This document shows positions 15,004-24,054 of a stretch of DNA of 64,000 nt, in pieces. This stretch comes from Streptomyces sp. NBC_01116 (GTDB lineage: Bacteria > Actinomycetota > Actinomycetes > Streptomycetales > Streptomycetaceae): the NCBI RefSeq assembly GCF_041435495.1, contig NZ_CP108644.1, positions 4,077,501-4,141,500 on the forward strand, written 5' to 3'. The notes under the pieces were generated by a model that did not search any database, was not told the DNA's origin, and was given only the letters and a program-made list of their open reading frames with translations. Both the position numbers and the translations under genes were made by a program. Within the stretch, counting starts at the first letter, position 1. Each line of letters begins with the position of its first letter.

Positions 15004-17283
15004 GTGCGAAATGACCGAAGAAGAGGCCCGGCCTGCACCGGCCGGGCCGGGCGGGCGGCACTCGCCGTCCTGGCCGGTGCGGCCCTGCTCACCTCCCTGA
15101 CGGCACCGGCCGCCGCCGATCCGGAGCCGGCCTCGGCCGCCGCGCCCGCCTTCGCCTCCGTCAACTACGCGGTGGCCGTGGACCAGTCCGCGAGCCTCGC
15201 GCCCGCCGACATCAAGGCGGAGAAGGCCGCCGCCGCCCGGATCGCTCTCGGCGACGTCTCGGCGACCTCCCACATCAGCGTGTTCGGCTTCGCCGCCGCC
15301 GAGTCGGCCGACCAGCGGGCGGTGGACCCCGTGTGCCCCCGTACCCGACTGGACGCCGCGGGGCGGGAGTCGGTCGGAGGCTGCGTGGAGAAGCTGCGCA
15401 GCCGCAAGAAGAGCGAGGGCACGGGGACGGACTTCCCGAGCGCGATACGCCAGGGCGTGCACGAACTGAGCTCGGGCACCGACCCGTCGGTCCCCCGGGT
15501 GCTGTTCCTGCTCACCGACGGGGAGATGGACGTCACCGGCAGCCCCCAGTACGGCGACCCGGCGCACCGCGAGGCCGAGGGGAAGCGGCAGCTGGAGCGG
15601 GAGCTGAAGAACGCCGCCGCCAAGAACGTACAGATCTGGCCGCTCGGCTTCGGGCCCGACCCGGACAAGGCGCAGCTCGACAGGATCGCCGCCGGCGGCT
15701 TCCAGGAGGGCTGCGTGGACCTGCCGTCCGCCCGCCCCACCGCCCGCAAGGTCTCCGGGGCCAAGGACGTCGGGCCGGTGCTGGAGAAGATCTTCGCCGC
15801 CGCGCACTGCCTGCGCTACCAGGCGGGGCCGAGCAAGCGCCCGCCCGCCACCCTGCCCATCACCATCTCGCCGCTGGCGACCGTGGGCAGCATCGTCGTC
15901 GACAAGGGCTCCCCCGAGGTGACCGTCACCTACACCGACCCGCTCGGCAACAAGGTGCCCACCACGGGCTCGTACCGGGACTCCACCTTCGAACTCGCGG
16001 GCGGCGGCGGCACGGTGGAGGCGCTGAAGATCGTCGACCCGGTGCCCGGCCGGTGGAAGGTCGACGTGAAGGCCCCCGAGGGCCACCGTTCGCTGCCCGT
16101 CGGCGTCAGCGTGCTGTGGCAGGGGGAGCTGCGCGGCTCCATCACGATGGACCCGCCCTCCCCGCAGGCCGGGGAGAAGGCGACCGTCACCATGCGGCTC
16201 CAGACCCGCGAGGGCTACGAGATCAAGGACCCGGCCGACTACGCCGGTCTGAAGGTCAGCAGCGAACTCACCGGCGACGGCTTCACCCCGCTGCCCCTGC
16301 GGCTCGCCGACGACGGCAAGGGCCCCGACCCCAAGAAGAGCGACGGCTCCTTCAGCGGTACGGTCACCGTCCCGAAGAGCGCCGACGGCGCCCTGAAGGT
16401 CAGCGGCACCCTCACCGCCTCCGGGCTCAGCGCCGACACCCGCAGCGAGGGCGGCCAGGTCGCCCCCGGGGCCCTGCCCGTCACCACGGCGCTCGGCCCG
16501 GTCCGCGGCGACGGCCACCCCGGGGACACGGTCACCGCGAACCTCTCCGTCACCAACACCACGGACGCCCCGCACACCCTCAAGCTGTCCCTCGCGGACG
16601 TCCGGGCCGGGCTCCTCACCGTGAGCCCCGGCGAGATCGTGGTGAAGCCCGGCGCGTCCTCCACGCACGAGGTCAAGATCGGGATCGGACCGGAGAAGTC
16701 CTTCGAAGGGCGGCTCGACGACGGCCCGCTCGGCATCGGCGGCACCGTCACCGTCCAGGACGCGAGCGACGGCGACCGCACCCTGGTGCGCACCCCGCTG
16801 TCCGTCCAGGTCACCCCCGAACCCAGCGTGCTGGACCGGTACTGGTGGGTGCTGGTCGGCGCCGTCGCGCTGATCGTCGTCGGCGTCCTGGTGGTGCTGG
16901 CCTGGCTCCGGCAGCGGCGGGGCCGCCGCGACCCGCACGGGCTGACGCTCCACCTGCTCTCCGAGAACGGCGACGTGCTCGGCGTCCACACGGCCGGACA
17001 CGGCCAGAAGCAGTGGTACGCGTTCGACATCGCCGAGGAGCACAGCAACCCGCGCGTCGAACGGCGCACCAACGGCCGGTACGCCGTGCAGCGCAGCCCC
17101 GAGGGCGGCGCGGTGCTCCGCAGACACGGCGGCCGCACCCGGGAGCGGCTCACGGCGACCGGCCGGGTCGATCTCACCGACCGGCTGAGCCTCGCCCTGG
17201 GCGAGGACTCCGTACGCACCACCGCCGCCACCTCGCCGCACGACCCGGTGGGCACGACCGGCGGGAGCGACGACTACCTGTGA
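15004..17283 (+). CDS. Secreted, membrane-anchored vWA-domain protein
   Basis: 759 aa from GTG 15004, with AAGGGGAC upstream. A signal peptide (about 1-38, ending TAPAAA) precedes a von Willebrand factor A domain with a complete metal site: DQSAS (D60-S62-S64), GTGTD (T142 region) and LLTDGE (171-174). Several Ig-like/beta domains follow (about 270-600). One membrane span, VLVGAVALIVVGVLVVLAWL (about 614-636), leads to a ~120-residue cytosolic domain. The vWA domain therefore faces outside, with the C-terminal part inside, an arrangement suited to passing an outside contact signal inward. It lies between the PycTM-like and tubulin-like genes on the same strand. The cytosolic domain is unrecognised. 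Confidence 0.75.
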   Translation: MRNDRRRGPACTGRAGRAALAVLAGAALLTSLTAPAAADPEPASAAAPAFASVNYAVAVDQSASLAPADIKAEKAAAARIALGDVSATSHISVFGFAAAESADQRAVDPVCPRTRLDAAGRESVGGCVEKLRSRKKSEGTGTDFPSAIRQGVHELSSGTDPSVPRVLFLLTDGEMDVTGSPQYGDPAHREAEGKRQLERELKNAAAKNVQIWPLGFGPDPDKAQLDRIAAGGFQEGCVDLPSARPTARKVSGAKDVGPVLEKIFAAAHCLRYQAGPSKRPPATLPITISPLATVGSIVVDKGSPEVTVTYTDPLGNKVPTTGSYRDSTFELAGGGGTVEALKIVDPVPGRWKVDVKAPEGHRSLPVGVSVLWQGELRGSITMDPPSPQAGEKATVTMRLQTREGYEIKDPADYAGLKVSSELTGDGFTPLPLRLADDGKGPDPKKSDGSFSGTVTVPKSADGALKVSGTLTASGLSADTRSEGGQVAPGALPVTTALGPVRGDGHPGDTVTANLSVTNTTDAPHTLKLSLADVRAGLLTVSPGEIVVKPGASSTHEVKIGIGPEKSFEGRLDDGPLGIGGTVTVQDASDGDRTLVRTPLSVQVTPEPSVLDRYWWVLVGAVALIVVGVLVVLAWLRQRRGRRDPHGLTLHLLSENGDVLGVHTAGHGQKQWYAFDIAEEHSNPRVERRTNGRYAVQRSPEGGAVLRRHGGRTRERLTATGRVDLTDRLSLALGEDSVRTTAATSPHDPVGTTGGSDDYL

Positions 17284-17288
17284 GGCGC

Positions 17289-17316
17289 GCGCCGCCCGCC
17301 ACCCGGCGGGCGGCGC
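17289..17316 (+). terminator. Hairpin between vWA and tubulin-like genes, possible attenuator
   Basis: GCGCCGCCCGCC (17289-17300) pairs perfectly with 17305-17316 around an ACCC loop, five bases after the vWA stop. Because the same-strand cluster continues 100 bases on, it could lower rather than end transcription of the following genes. Confidence 0.6.
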
Positions 17317-17416
17317 CGCAGGCCCCGGCGGGCCGCACGGCCGCGAGGACTCTCGCCCGTGCGGTCCTGCCCATGGACGAACCGGCCCCACCCCGGCCGG
17401 AAGCGGGAGGAACCCC

Positions 17417-20400
17417 ATGAAGATCTTCCAGCCGATGCTCTTCGTCGGCCTGGGCGGGACCGGCGGCCTCGTCGGCGCCGAACTGGAACGCAAGCTGCGC
17501 GTGGACCTGTGCGGCCCCGACGGCACCGCCCTCCAGCACATCGGCGGCCTCGCCCCCTACCAACTGCCCGACTGCCTGCAGTTCGTGTACGCGGACTTCA
17601 GCGAGCCCGACCTCCAGCGGCTGCCCCAGTTCAACGTGGACTCCTCGCTGCGCGCGGCGTACGCCCGCACCTCGCGGGCCACCCACAACCTCCTGCCGAA
17701 CTTCGACAGTTCGCCGGAGGTGACGCAGATGCTGCGGGCGAGCCTGCGCGAGGAGGTCTCGGGCTGGCTGCCCCCGCGCGAGGGCGAACCGCGCGTCACC
17801 CCGCTGCACAACGGCGCGGGCCAGCTCCCCACGGTGGGCCGCGCCGCGCTCTTCGCCACGCTGCGGCACTCCCTCCAGCCGGTCCTGGAGCCCCTCCTCC
17901 AGGCCATCGACGCCATCGCCAAGTCGGCGGGCGAGCTGAGCGAGCTGGGCGGCGGCCGGGTCACCGGCTGCGACGTCTTCGTCGCCTTCTCGGTGGCCGG
18001 CGGCACCGGGGCCGGGATCTTCCTGGACTATCTGCACCTGATCAACCAGGCGTTCAAGATGCGCCGCTTCAACGGCGTGAAGATCTACCCGCTGGTCGTC
18101 ATGCCGTCCTCGTTCCCCGCCTCCACCGGCGGCGGGCGCGAGGCGGAACTGAACGCCGCCCGCTCGCTCGTCGACCTGTTCCGGCTGGTCGACGGGCAGA
18201 ACGCGCCGACCGCCGGGGCGGAGATCGGCGACCTCGACCAGGAGACCGGCCTCGGCATCCGCTACCCCGGCATCACCCCGGTCCGGCTGCGCACCGGCAT
18301 CCTGCCGACCGCGTTCCTCTTCAGCCCGACCGCGGGCATCCGCCAGGACGACCTGCGCCGCTCCATCGTCTCGCTGGTGATGTCGCTGATCGGCACCGAG
18401 CTGGGCGACGGCCGCTCCCAGGGCCGGTCGATGGCCGGAGACGACGACTTCCAGACGTTCGCCGCCAGCTTCATCAACCGGGGCGTGCAGCGCAGCGCCC
18501 TCTCCCCCACCGGCATCGGCCGGCAGGGGGTCTCCACCAGCCTGGTCGCCTCGATGACCGCGCCCATGGACCAGCTGGCCGACCTGGTCGCCGGGCGGCT
18601 GCTGCGGGTCGCGGTCACCGAACTGGTGGAGCGGCCGCGCAACCCGGCGAAGGACGACACGGTGCCGCTGGTCCGGCAGCTGTTCGCCGACTCCCAGCTC
18701 GAAGAGCTGTGGGAGCGCAAGCAGTTGCCCGTGGAGGACCCGCAGCCGCTGCCGCGCGGCGGCAAGGCGATCGAGGAGGCGCTCAACCAGCGGATCGGGG
18801 ACATGCAGCGCCTGCTGTCCGGGCTCCACTCCATCGCCGACCGCCAGGCCGCCGCGATGGCGGCCCGGTTCAGCCCGCGCCCGGCGATCGAGAAGCTCCT
18901 CCAGAGCGTCGACCCGTTCCTCGCCGAACGCCTCGTCAGGGGCGTTCCGGACAGCGAGAACGAGATCACCCGGCTCGGGTTCCTCGGCATGCTCACCGCC
19001 CGCTCCCGCTCCCCGAAGCGGCCCGCGGGCGTCACCGACCAGCCGCCGAAGACCCCCCGGATCAAGGGCCGTATCGCCGGGATGTCCCCGGCCCGGTGGG
19101 GCGACGACGACGTACGGGCCGCCCTCCAGGCCCAGGACACCTGGTACCGCTGGCGCTGCCGGGCCGTCTGGCACGAGGCCTGGCGGGAGCAGCAGCAGCG
19201 CTGGCAGTCGCAGGCGGACACCGCGGGCAGCGACCTGACACGGCTGGTCAACGCCTTCCGCAAGCACTCCGACCAGGAGCGCAAGTCGGCCGAGCAGAAG
19301 GGCCTGGAGCTGTACGCGGAGCGCACCGGCATCTCCTACCTCCTGCCGCCGCAGCGCAGCCTCAACCACTTCTACGAGGACGTCGTGGCCCGGCTGATCC
19401 GTCGGGAGGATCTGCGCGAGGGCGACGACGAGGCGTCGCTGCTGCTGAAGCTCGTCGAAGGGGGCACCTGGCAGGAGGTGCACGGGCGGAGCCGCCGCGA
19501 CCCCGACGGGGCGGTCGGCATCGTCAAGACCCGGCTGGAGGGGCGGATCACCCGGCTCTTCGCCGAGAGCGGGGCGCAGTTGGAGGAGCGGCCGCTGCTG
19601 CCCTCGATGAGCACCCTGCTGGCGGCCGCCGCCGGTGACGCCGAGTCCACGGACCAGGTCAGCAAGGAAGCGCTCGACCTGTTCAGCCGCAAGCTCGCCG
19701 GTCTGCTGCCGGTCGGTTTCACCCCGGAGGGCACCGGACGGCTGCGGGTCCTGGTCACCCACCCGCGGACCCAGGCGGCGGACGAGGTGCAGGAGTTCCT
19801 CGCCAAGGCGCTGCGGCTGCCGTCCGACGCGAAGAACTCCGTGGAGTACCGGGGCGTGGAGAGCGACTCGATCACCGTGGTCCTCTTCCGCAGCGAGATG
19901 AGCCTCACCCAGGTGCCCGAGGCCCGCAAGGTGCTCCGCCAGTGGGCCAGGGCCAAGGACGACGAGCAGGCCCACGACGTACTGCGCTGGCGCCAGCGCC
20001 TCGGCTTCGAGGACGACTGGATGGTCAGCAGCGAGGAGGACCGGCGCACGATCCTGCACCGCCTGCTGTGCTGCCTGTGGAACGGCCAGGTCGACGTCCT
20101 GGACGGTGAGTCCGCCTCGCCCTCGCGGGTGCGGCTGCGGCTGTTCCCGGAGAAGGGGGCGAACGTCCCCGGCGTACGGCTGCGGCTCGGCGACTTCCCC
20201 GGCGGCATCTCCAGCTGGTCGGAGCTGCTGCGCTCCTACGAACGCTGGACGGTGCTGGACGACGAACGGACCGTGGAGGACTACTGCCGCAAGCTGATGG
20301 GGGCCCAGCCGCTCGGGCTGGCCCGGGCCGGCAGCGCACCGCACCCGCTGTTCGTCGAGCTCGTCGAGCGCATCGCCCCGCGCCAGCTGGAACTCCTGGA

Positions 20401-21364
20401 GGAGCGCCGGGAGCAGGGCGGCCGACGCGTGGACGGCTGGATCCGGCCGCTGTCGGAGTTCTGGGCGGAGACGCTGCCCGCCGCGCTGGACATGGAGTTC
20501 GGCGACAAGCAGGCGATCCAGCCCACGTTGCGCACGCTGCTGGAACACGCACGCGGAGGCGCCCCGAAGCCGCCCGCCTCCCGGCCCGCGCCGGAGCGCC
20601 GGCGCGCCGTGGCGGACGACGAGGACTGGGGCACGTCGGCCCCGAGCCCCGACGAACGGCTCCGCGACGACACCCTGCCCGCTCCGCGCTCGGCGCCCCG
20701 CTCCGCCTCGTACGACGCGGAGGAGCGGTACGCCGGCGAGGAGCGGTACGCCGACGATGACCGGCACGCGGACGCCCGGCACGCGGGCGCTCGCCACACG
20801 GACTCCTGGTACGGGGAGGAGCGGTACGGGACGGGCTCCTCGCGCGACGACCGGCCGCCCCGGGCCGAAGGACGCCGTGAGGAGCGGTACGCGGACGAGA
20901 GGCCCAGGGACGACCGGTCCCGGAGCCGGCGGTACGCGGACGAGGCCCCCCGGGACGAACAGCCCCGGAACCAGCGGTACGCGGACGAGCCGCCCCACGA
21001 CGAGCGGCCCCGGAACCGGCAACACGTGGACGAGCCGCCCCGGGACGACCGGTTCGCCGACTCGTACACGGACGCACGGGCCGGTGACGACCGGTTCACG
21101 GACGCACGGCCCGGCGACGACCGGTTCACCGACTCCCGGACCAACGACGACCGGTTCGGCGGGAACGAGCCCGTCGGGGCCCGGGACTCCGAGGCCCGGG
21201 ACTCCGAGGTCAGGGACTCCGAGGTCCGGAACTCCGAGGTCAGGGACTCCGAGGTCCGGGACCCCGGGACCCGGGACTCCGGCCGCTGGGACGGCGACGG
21301 CTGGGGCACGGACGACGAGGACGGCGCCGGGCGCTCCTCCTTCCGGGACGGGGGCCCGCGGTGA
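17417..21364 (+). CDS. Tubulin-like GTPase-domain protein (Tubulin_2 type)
   Basis: 1315 aa, ATG 17417 with GGGAGGA upstream. The N-terminus MLFVGLGGTGGLVGAELER and FSVAGGTGAGIFLDYL (about residues 190-205, the G-G-G-T-G-[TS/A]-G tubulin signature loop) mark the tubulin/FtsZ-like family found in large bacterial proteins. VVMPSSFPASTGGG and a long helical region follow (to about 1060). The last ~250 residues are low-complexity: repeated RYADE-P-x-D, DDRFTD and ARDSEV units. FtsZ-like assembly is possible but unproven; large relatives occur in predicted conflict systems. GTG of the next gene overlaps its stop. The tail shares EERY-type repeats with the protein at 26099-28240. Confidence 0.75.
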   Translation: MKIFQPMLFVGLGGTGGLVGAELERKLRVDLCGPDGTALQHIGGLAPYQLPDCLQFVYADFSEPDLQRLPQFNVDSSLRAAYARTSRATHNLLPNFDSSPEVTQMLRASLREEVSGWLPPREGEPRVTPLHNGAGQLPTVGRAALFATLRHSLQPVLEPLLQAIDAIAKSAGELSELGGGRVTGCDVFVAFSVAGGTGAGIFLDYLHLINQAFKMRRFNGVKIYPLVVMPSSFPASTGGGREAELNAARSLVDLFRLVDGQNAPTAGAEIGDLDQETGLGIRYPGITPVRLRTGILPTAFLFSPTAGIRQDDLRRSIVSLVMSLIGTELGDGRSQGRSMAGDDDFQTFAASFINRGVQRSALSPTGIGRQGVSTSLVASMTAPMDQLADLVAGRLLRVAVTELVERPRNPAKDDTVPLVRQLFADSQLEELWERKQLPVEDPQPLPRGGKAIEEALNQRIGDMQRLLSGLHSIADRQAAAMAARFSPRPAIEKLLQSVDPFLAERLVRGVPDSENEITRLGFLGMLTARSRSPKRPAGVTDQPPKTPRIKGRIAGMSPARWGDDDVRAALQAQDTWYRWRCRAVWHEAWREQQQRWQSQADTAGSDLTRLVNAFRKHSDQERKSAEQKGLELYAERTGISYLLPPQRSLNHFYEDVVARLIRREDLREGDDEASLLLKLVEGGTWQEVHGRSRRDPDGAVGIVKTRLEGRITRLFAESGAQLEERPLLPSMSTLLAAAAGDAESTDQVSKEALDLFSRKLAGLLPVGFTPEGTGRLRVLVTHPRTQAADEVQEFLAKALRLPSDAKNSVEYRGVESDSITVVLFRSEMSLTQVPEARKVLRQWARAKDDEQAHDVLRWRQRLGFEDDWMVSSEEDRRTILHRLLCCLWNGQVDVLDGESASPSRVRLRLFPEKGANVPGVRLRLGDFPGGISSWSELLRSYERWTVLDDERTVEDYCRKLMGAQPLGLARAGSAPHPLFVELVERIAPRQLELLEERREQGGRRVDGWIRPLSEFWAETLPAALDMEFGDKQAIQPTLRTLLEHARGGAPKPPASRPAPERRRAVADDEDWGTSAPSPDERLRDDTLPAPRSAPRSASYDAEERYAGEERYADDDRHADARHAGARHTDSWYGEERYGTGSSRDDRPPRAEGRREERYADERPRDDRSRSRRYADEAPRDEQPRNQRYADEPPHDERPRNRQHVDEPPRDDRFADSYTDARAGDDRFTDARPGDDRFTDSRTNDDRFGGNEPVGARDSEARDSEVRDSEVRNSEVRDSEVRDPGTRDSGRWDGDGWGTDDEDGAGRSSFRDGGPR

Positions 21365-24054
21365 CGACTTCCGAGGACACCACCGCCGTGGTCCGGCTCG
21401 ACCTGCGGGCCGGGGCCGCGGCCCTGGCCACCTCGCAGGCCGTGCGCGACCGGGTGGCCGAGCAGCTGGGCCGGGCCGGACTGCCGGAACCGGACTACCC
21501 GTTGTTCCTGGTCACCGACACTCCGGCCGGGCTGACCGACCACCAGCTCCAGTACGAACTGCTCTCCGGCTACCGGGCGGTGGGCGAGACCCGGATCGTG
21601 GTGCTGCTGGTGGGCAGCTCCCCCGGTTCGTACGCCGGCGGGGAGGAGGCGTACCTCCCCGACCGCCGGCTGGTGCGGCCCACGACCCTGCGGACCTCCA
21701 CGACCGGCCTGGTGTGGGCCGGTGACCTGCGTTCCGCCCGTACCGCCCTGGACCGGCCGGAGCCGGACGACCCGGCGGCGCTGGCCGTCCTGGTGGACCT
21801 CCTGTCGGTGCCGGACGTCTTCGTCCGGGTCCTGGAGGGCCTGCGGAAGCTGCCCGACTCCGTCGCCGCCCCCGGGGTCAGGCTGCTGGAACAGGACCTG
21901 CCGACGGAGGTCAGGGACCGGGCCTGGCGGGACGCGCTGACCCGGTTCGCGGGCGAGGACACCGGGGCGGGCCACCCGGTCGACGTCGTCCCGGACGCCC
22001 AGCTGCCCGAACCGCTGCGCGCACTCGTGACGGGGCGGGACGGCCGGGGCCACGGCCATCGGCGGCCGGACGGTCCGGTGAACCTCGCGCACCGCACGTG
22101 CGCGGAGTCCCTGGACCGCGCGGACGAGGACCTCGTCGCGCTGCGGTCCTTCCCCGGCCTGCTGCACCCGGCCCGGCGCGACGCCCTGGAGGCGGACCTG
22201 CACCAGGCCCGCGAGGATCTGGGCGGGTTCCGCGCCCTGGTGGAACGGGCCCTCCAGGGCGGCGGCGGCGCGGCGGCGCCCACCGCCGAGGCCACCGCCC
22301 GGCTCGGCGCGCTCGGACTGCGGGTGCCGACGGCCGACAGCGCGGGGGAACGCGTCGGCGAGGGGCTCCGCGAACTGGCGGGCACGCTGCTGGGCGACGG
22401 GCTCGCGCTGCGTTCGGTGGCCCAGCACTTCACCGCGCTGGCCGGCCGGGTCGAGCCGGTGCCGGGCACCGCGCTGCTGCACCGGCTCGCCGACCACTCC
22501 GAGGAGTCGGTGACCCGCGGTTCCGCCACCGAGTACGCGGCGCCGCCCCGCACCCCGGGCGCGGCCCTGTTCATGGCGGGCGCGGCGGGGCTGCTGGGCG
22601 GCCTGTGGCAGTGGCCCGCCGTCCTGGCGGCGCTGCTGGTGCCGGTGCTGTTCGTGGCCGTCGCGCTGCTGGGCGCGAACCGGCTGCGCACGGGCCGGCG
22701 CGCCGCCCGGTGGCCGATGGGCCCCCGGGTCGCCGCCGTCGCCGGTGCGGTGGCCGGAGCGGCGGTCGCGTACGCCGCCGAGCCGCCGCTCTGGCTCGGC
22801 GGGACCGGGCTGCTGGTCGGTCTCGGGCTCACCGCCGAGGCGGTCCGCAGGCTCTGGCGGGACGCCGCCGACTCCTGGGCCGCCGGGCGCGGCACGACGG
22901 CGCTGCGCACCGCGCTCGTGGGGCTCGACGCCCTGCTGGCGGAGCTGGTCCGCGAGCACTGGGCGGCGGAGGAGCGGCTGTACTGCGCGGACGCCGCGCG
23001 TTCGGTCGCCGGGATGCTGCGGGCGACCGCGGCCGCCGCCGATGCCCAGGCGGCGCCGGAGCCCCTCGCCCCGGCCGGGCCGGGCGGTTCCGGTCCGTAC
23101 GAGGACGACGACTGGCTCTCCGCGCCCTCCGCGCTGGAGACCACGGAGTCCGGTGCGGCCGACGGGGGCGCGGACGACGGCGACTGGGCCGCCGCCTACG
23201 CCTGGGACGACAGCCAGGACCGGCACGGCGATCACGAGGGCGACAGGAACAGCGACCCGTACGGCGATCCGTACGGCGACCGGGGCAGCGACCCGTACGG
23301 CGAACCGGACGGCGGGGGCCCCGGACCGTACGGCACGCCGTCCCCGGCCGCGTACCCCGCCGGTCCTGACGACGCCCCGCGGGGGAGCGGCGAGGGCGAC
23401 CGCGCTCCGCGCTGGCTCGACCGGGAGATCGGCGAGGGCGGACCGGATCTGGTCGCCACCCTCGCCGGAGACCTCCGCAACACCGCGATGGCCGCCATGG
23501 CCCCCTACTGGGGCGCCGTCGAACGCGGTCAGGCCGGGGCGCTCGCACTCTCGCGCACCGAGGAGCGGGTCCGCGAGCTGCTGTCCGCCGCCCGCCACCA
23601 CCTGTGGCGCTACGGGGTGCTGGCCCCGCCGCCGTACCCGGCCGACCACCGGGCCCGCACCACGGCCGCCGGGCTGCTGGGCACCGATTCGCTGCGGGTC
23701 GCCGAACTGGTGGGCCGGGAGGCGGACCGGGGGTCCGTCGTCCAGCTGTCCTCGCCGGAACAGGGGGCCCTCCTCAGCCGCGACCCGGAGGCGGCCCTGT
23801 GGATCCGGTTCGCCCCGGGCACCCTCCAGGGCGAGATCGAGGCCGCCTGGCGCAAGAGCGGTTCGCCGCCGGCCGAGGAGGCGCTGTGGACCTCCTCCGG
23901 ACGGTACGCGGGGCTGATCCGGCTCACTCCACTGCGGATGGGCGTGGTCGACACGGTCCTGCCCCGGCAGAGCACCGGCGACGGCCCCCGGACCGGCGCC
24001 GGCCACGCCGAACCCTCCGCCCCCGCCGAGTTCAGGGAGGACGACCGGTGGTGA
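21361..24054 (+). CDS. Large protein of unknown family with central membrane segments
   Basis: 897 aa, not recognised. Residues 1-395 are soluble and mostly helical with no catalytic motif I can name. Four hydrophobic segments follow: about 400-420 (FMAGAAGLLGGLWQWPAVLA), 421-441, 453-475 and 478-497. A second soluble part starts around 515. An acidic, Gly/Tyr-rich low-complexity tract (DPYGDPYGDRGSDPYGE) sits near residues 630-665. A final ~230-residue soluble domain ends at ILPRQ-like basic sequence. It is probably the membrane core that links the cytosolic components encoded on either side. GTG start inside the previous stop; seven-base overlap with the next gene. Confidence 0.55.
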   Translation: MTTSEDTTAVVRLDLRAGAAALATSQAVRDRVAEQLGRAGLPEPDYPLFLVTDTPAGLTDHQLQYELLSGYRAVGETRIVVLLVGSSPGSYAGGEEAYLPDRRLVRPTTLRTSTTGLVWAGDLRSARTALDRPEPDDPAALAVLVDLLSVPDVFVRVLEGLRKLPDSVAAPGVRLLEQDLPTEVRDRAWRDALTRFAGEDTGAGHPVDVVPDAQLPEPLRALVTGRDGRGHGHRRPDGPVNLAHRTCAESLDRADEDLVALRSFPGLLHPARRDALEADLHQAREDLGGFRALVERALQGGGGAAAPTAEATARLGALGLRVPTADSAGERVGEGLRELAGTLLGDGLALRSVAQHFTALAGRVEPVPGTALLHRLADHSEESVTRGSATEYAAPPRTPGAALFMAGAAGLLGGLWQWPAVLAALLVPVLFVAVALLGANRLRTGRRAARWPMGPRVAAVAGAVAGAAVAYAAEPPLWLGGTGLLVGLGLTAEAVRRLWRDAADSWAAGRGTTALRTALVGLDALLAELVREHWAAEERLYCADAARSVAGMLRATAAAADAQAAPEPLAPAGPGGSGPYEDDDWLSAPSALETTESGAADGGADDGDWAAAYAWDDSQDRHGDHEGDRNSDPYGDPYGDRGSDPYGEPDGGGPGPYGTPSPAAYPAGPDDAPRGSGEGDRAPRWLDREIGEGGPDLVATLAGDLRNTAMAAMAPYWGAVERGQAGALALSRTEERVRELLSAARHHLWRYGVLAPPPYPADHRARTTAAGLLGTDSLRVAELVGREADRGSVVQLSSPEQGALLSRDPEAALWIRFAPGTLQGEIEAAWRKSGSPPAEEALWTSSGRYAGLIRLTPLRMGVVDTVLPRQSTGDGPRTGAGHAEPSAPAEFREDDRW

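Noticed and set aside
17174..21025. 1283-codon reverse-strand open frame
   Set aside because: It is antisense to the tubulin-like gene, whose forward frame has clear domains and a ribosome-binding site.
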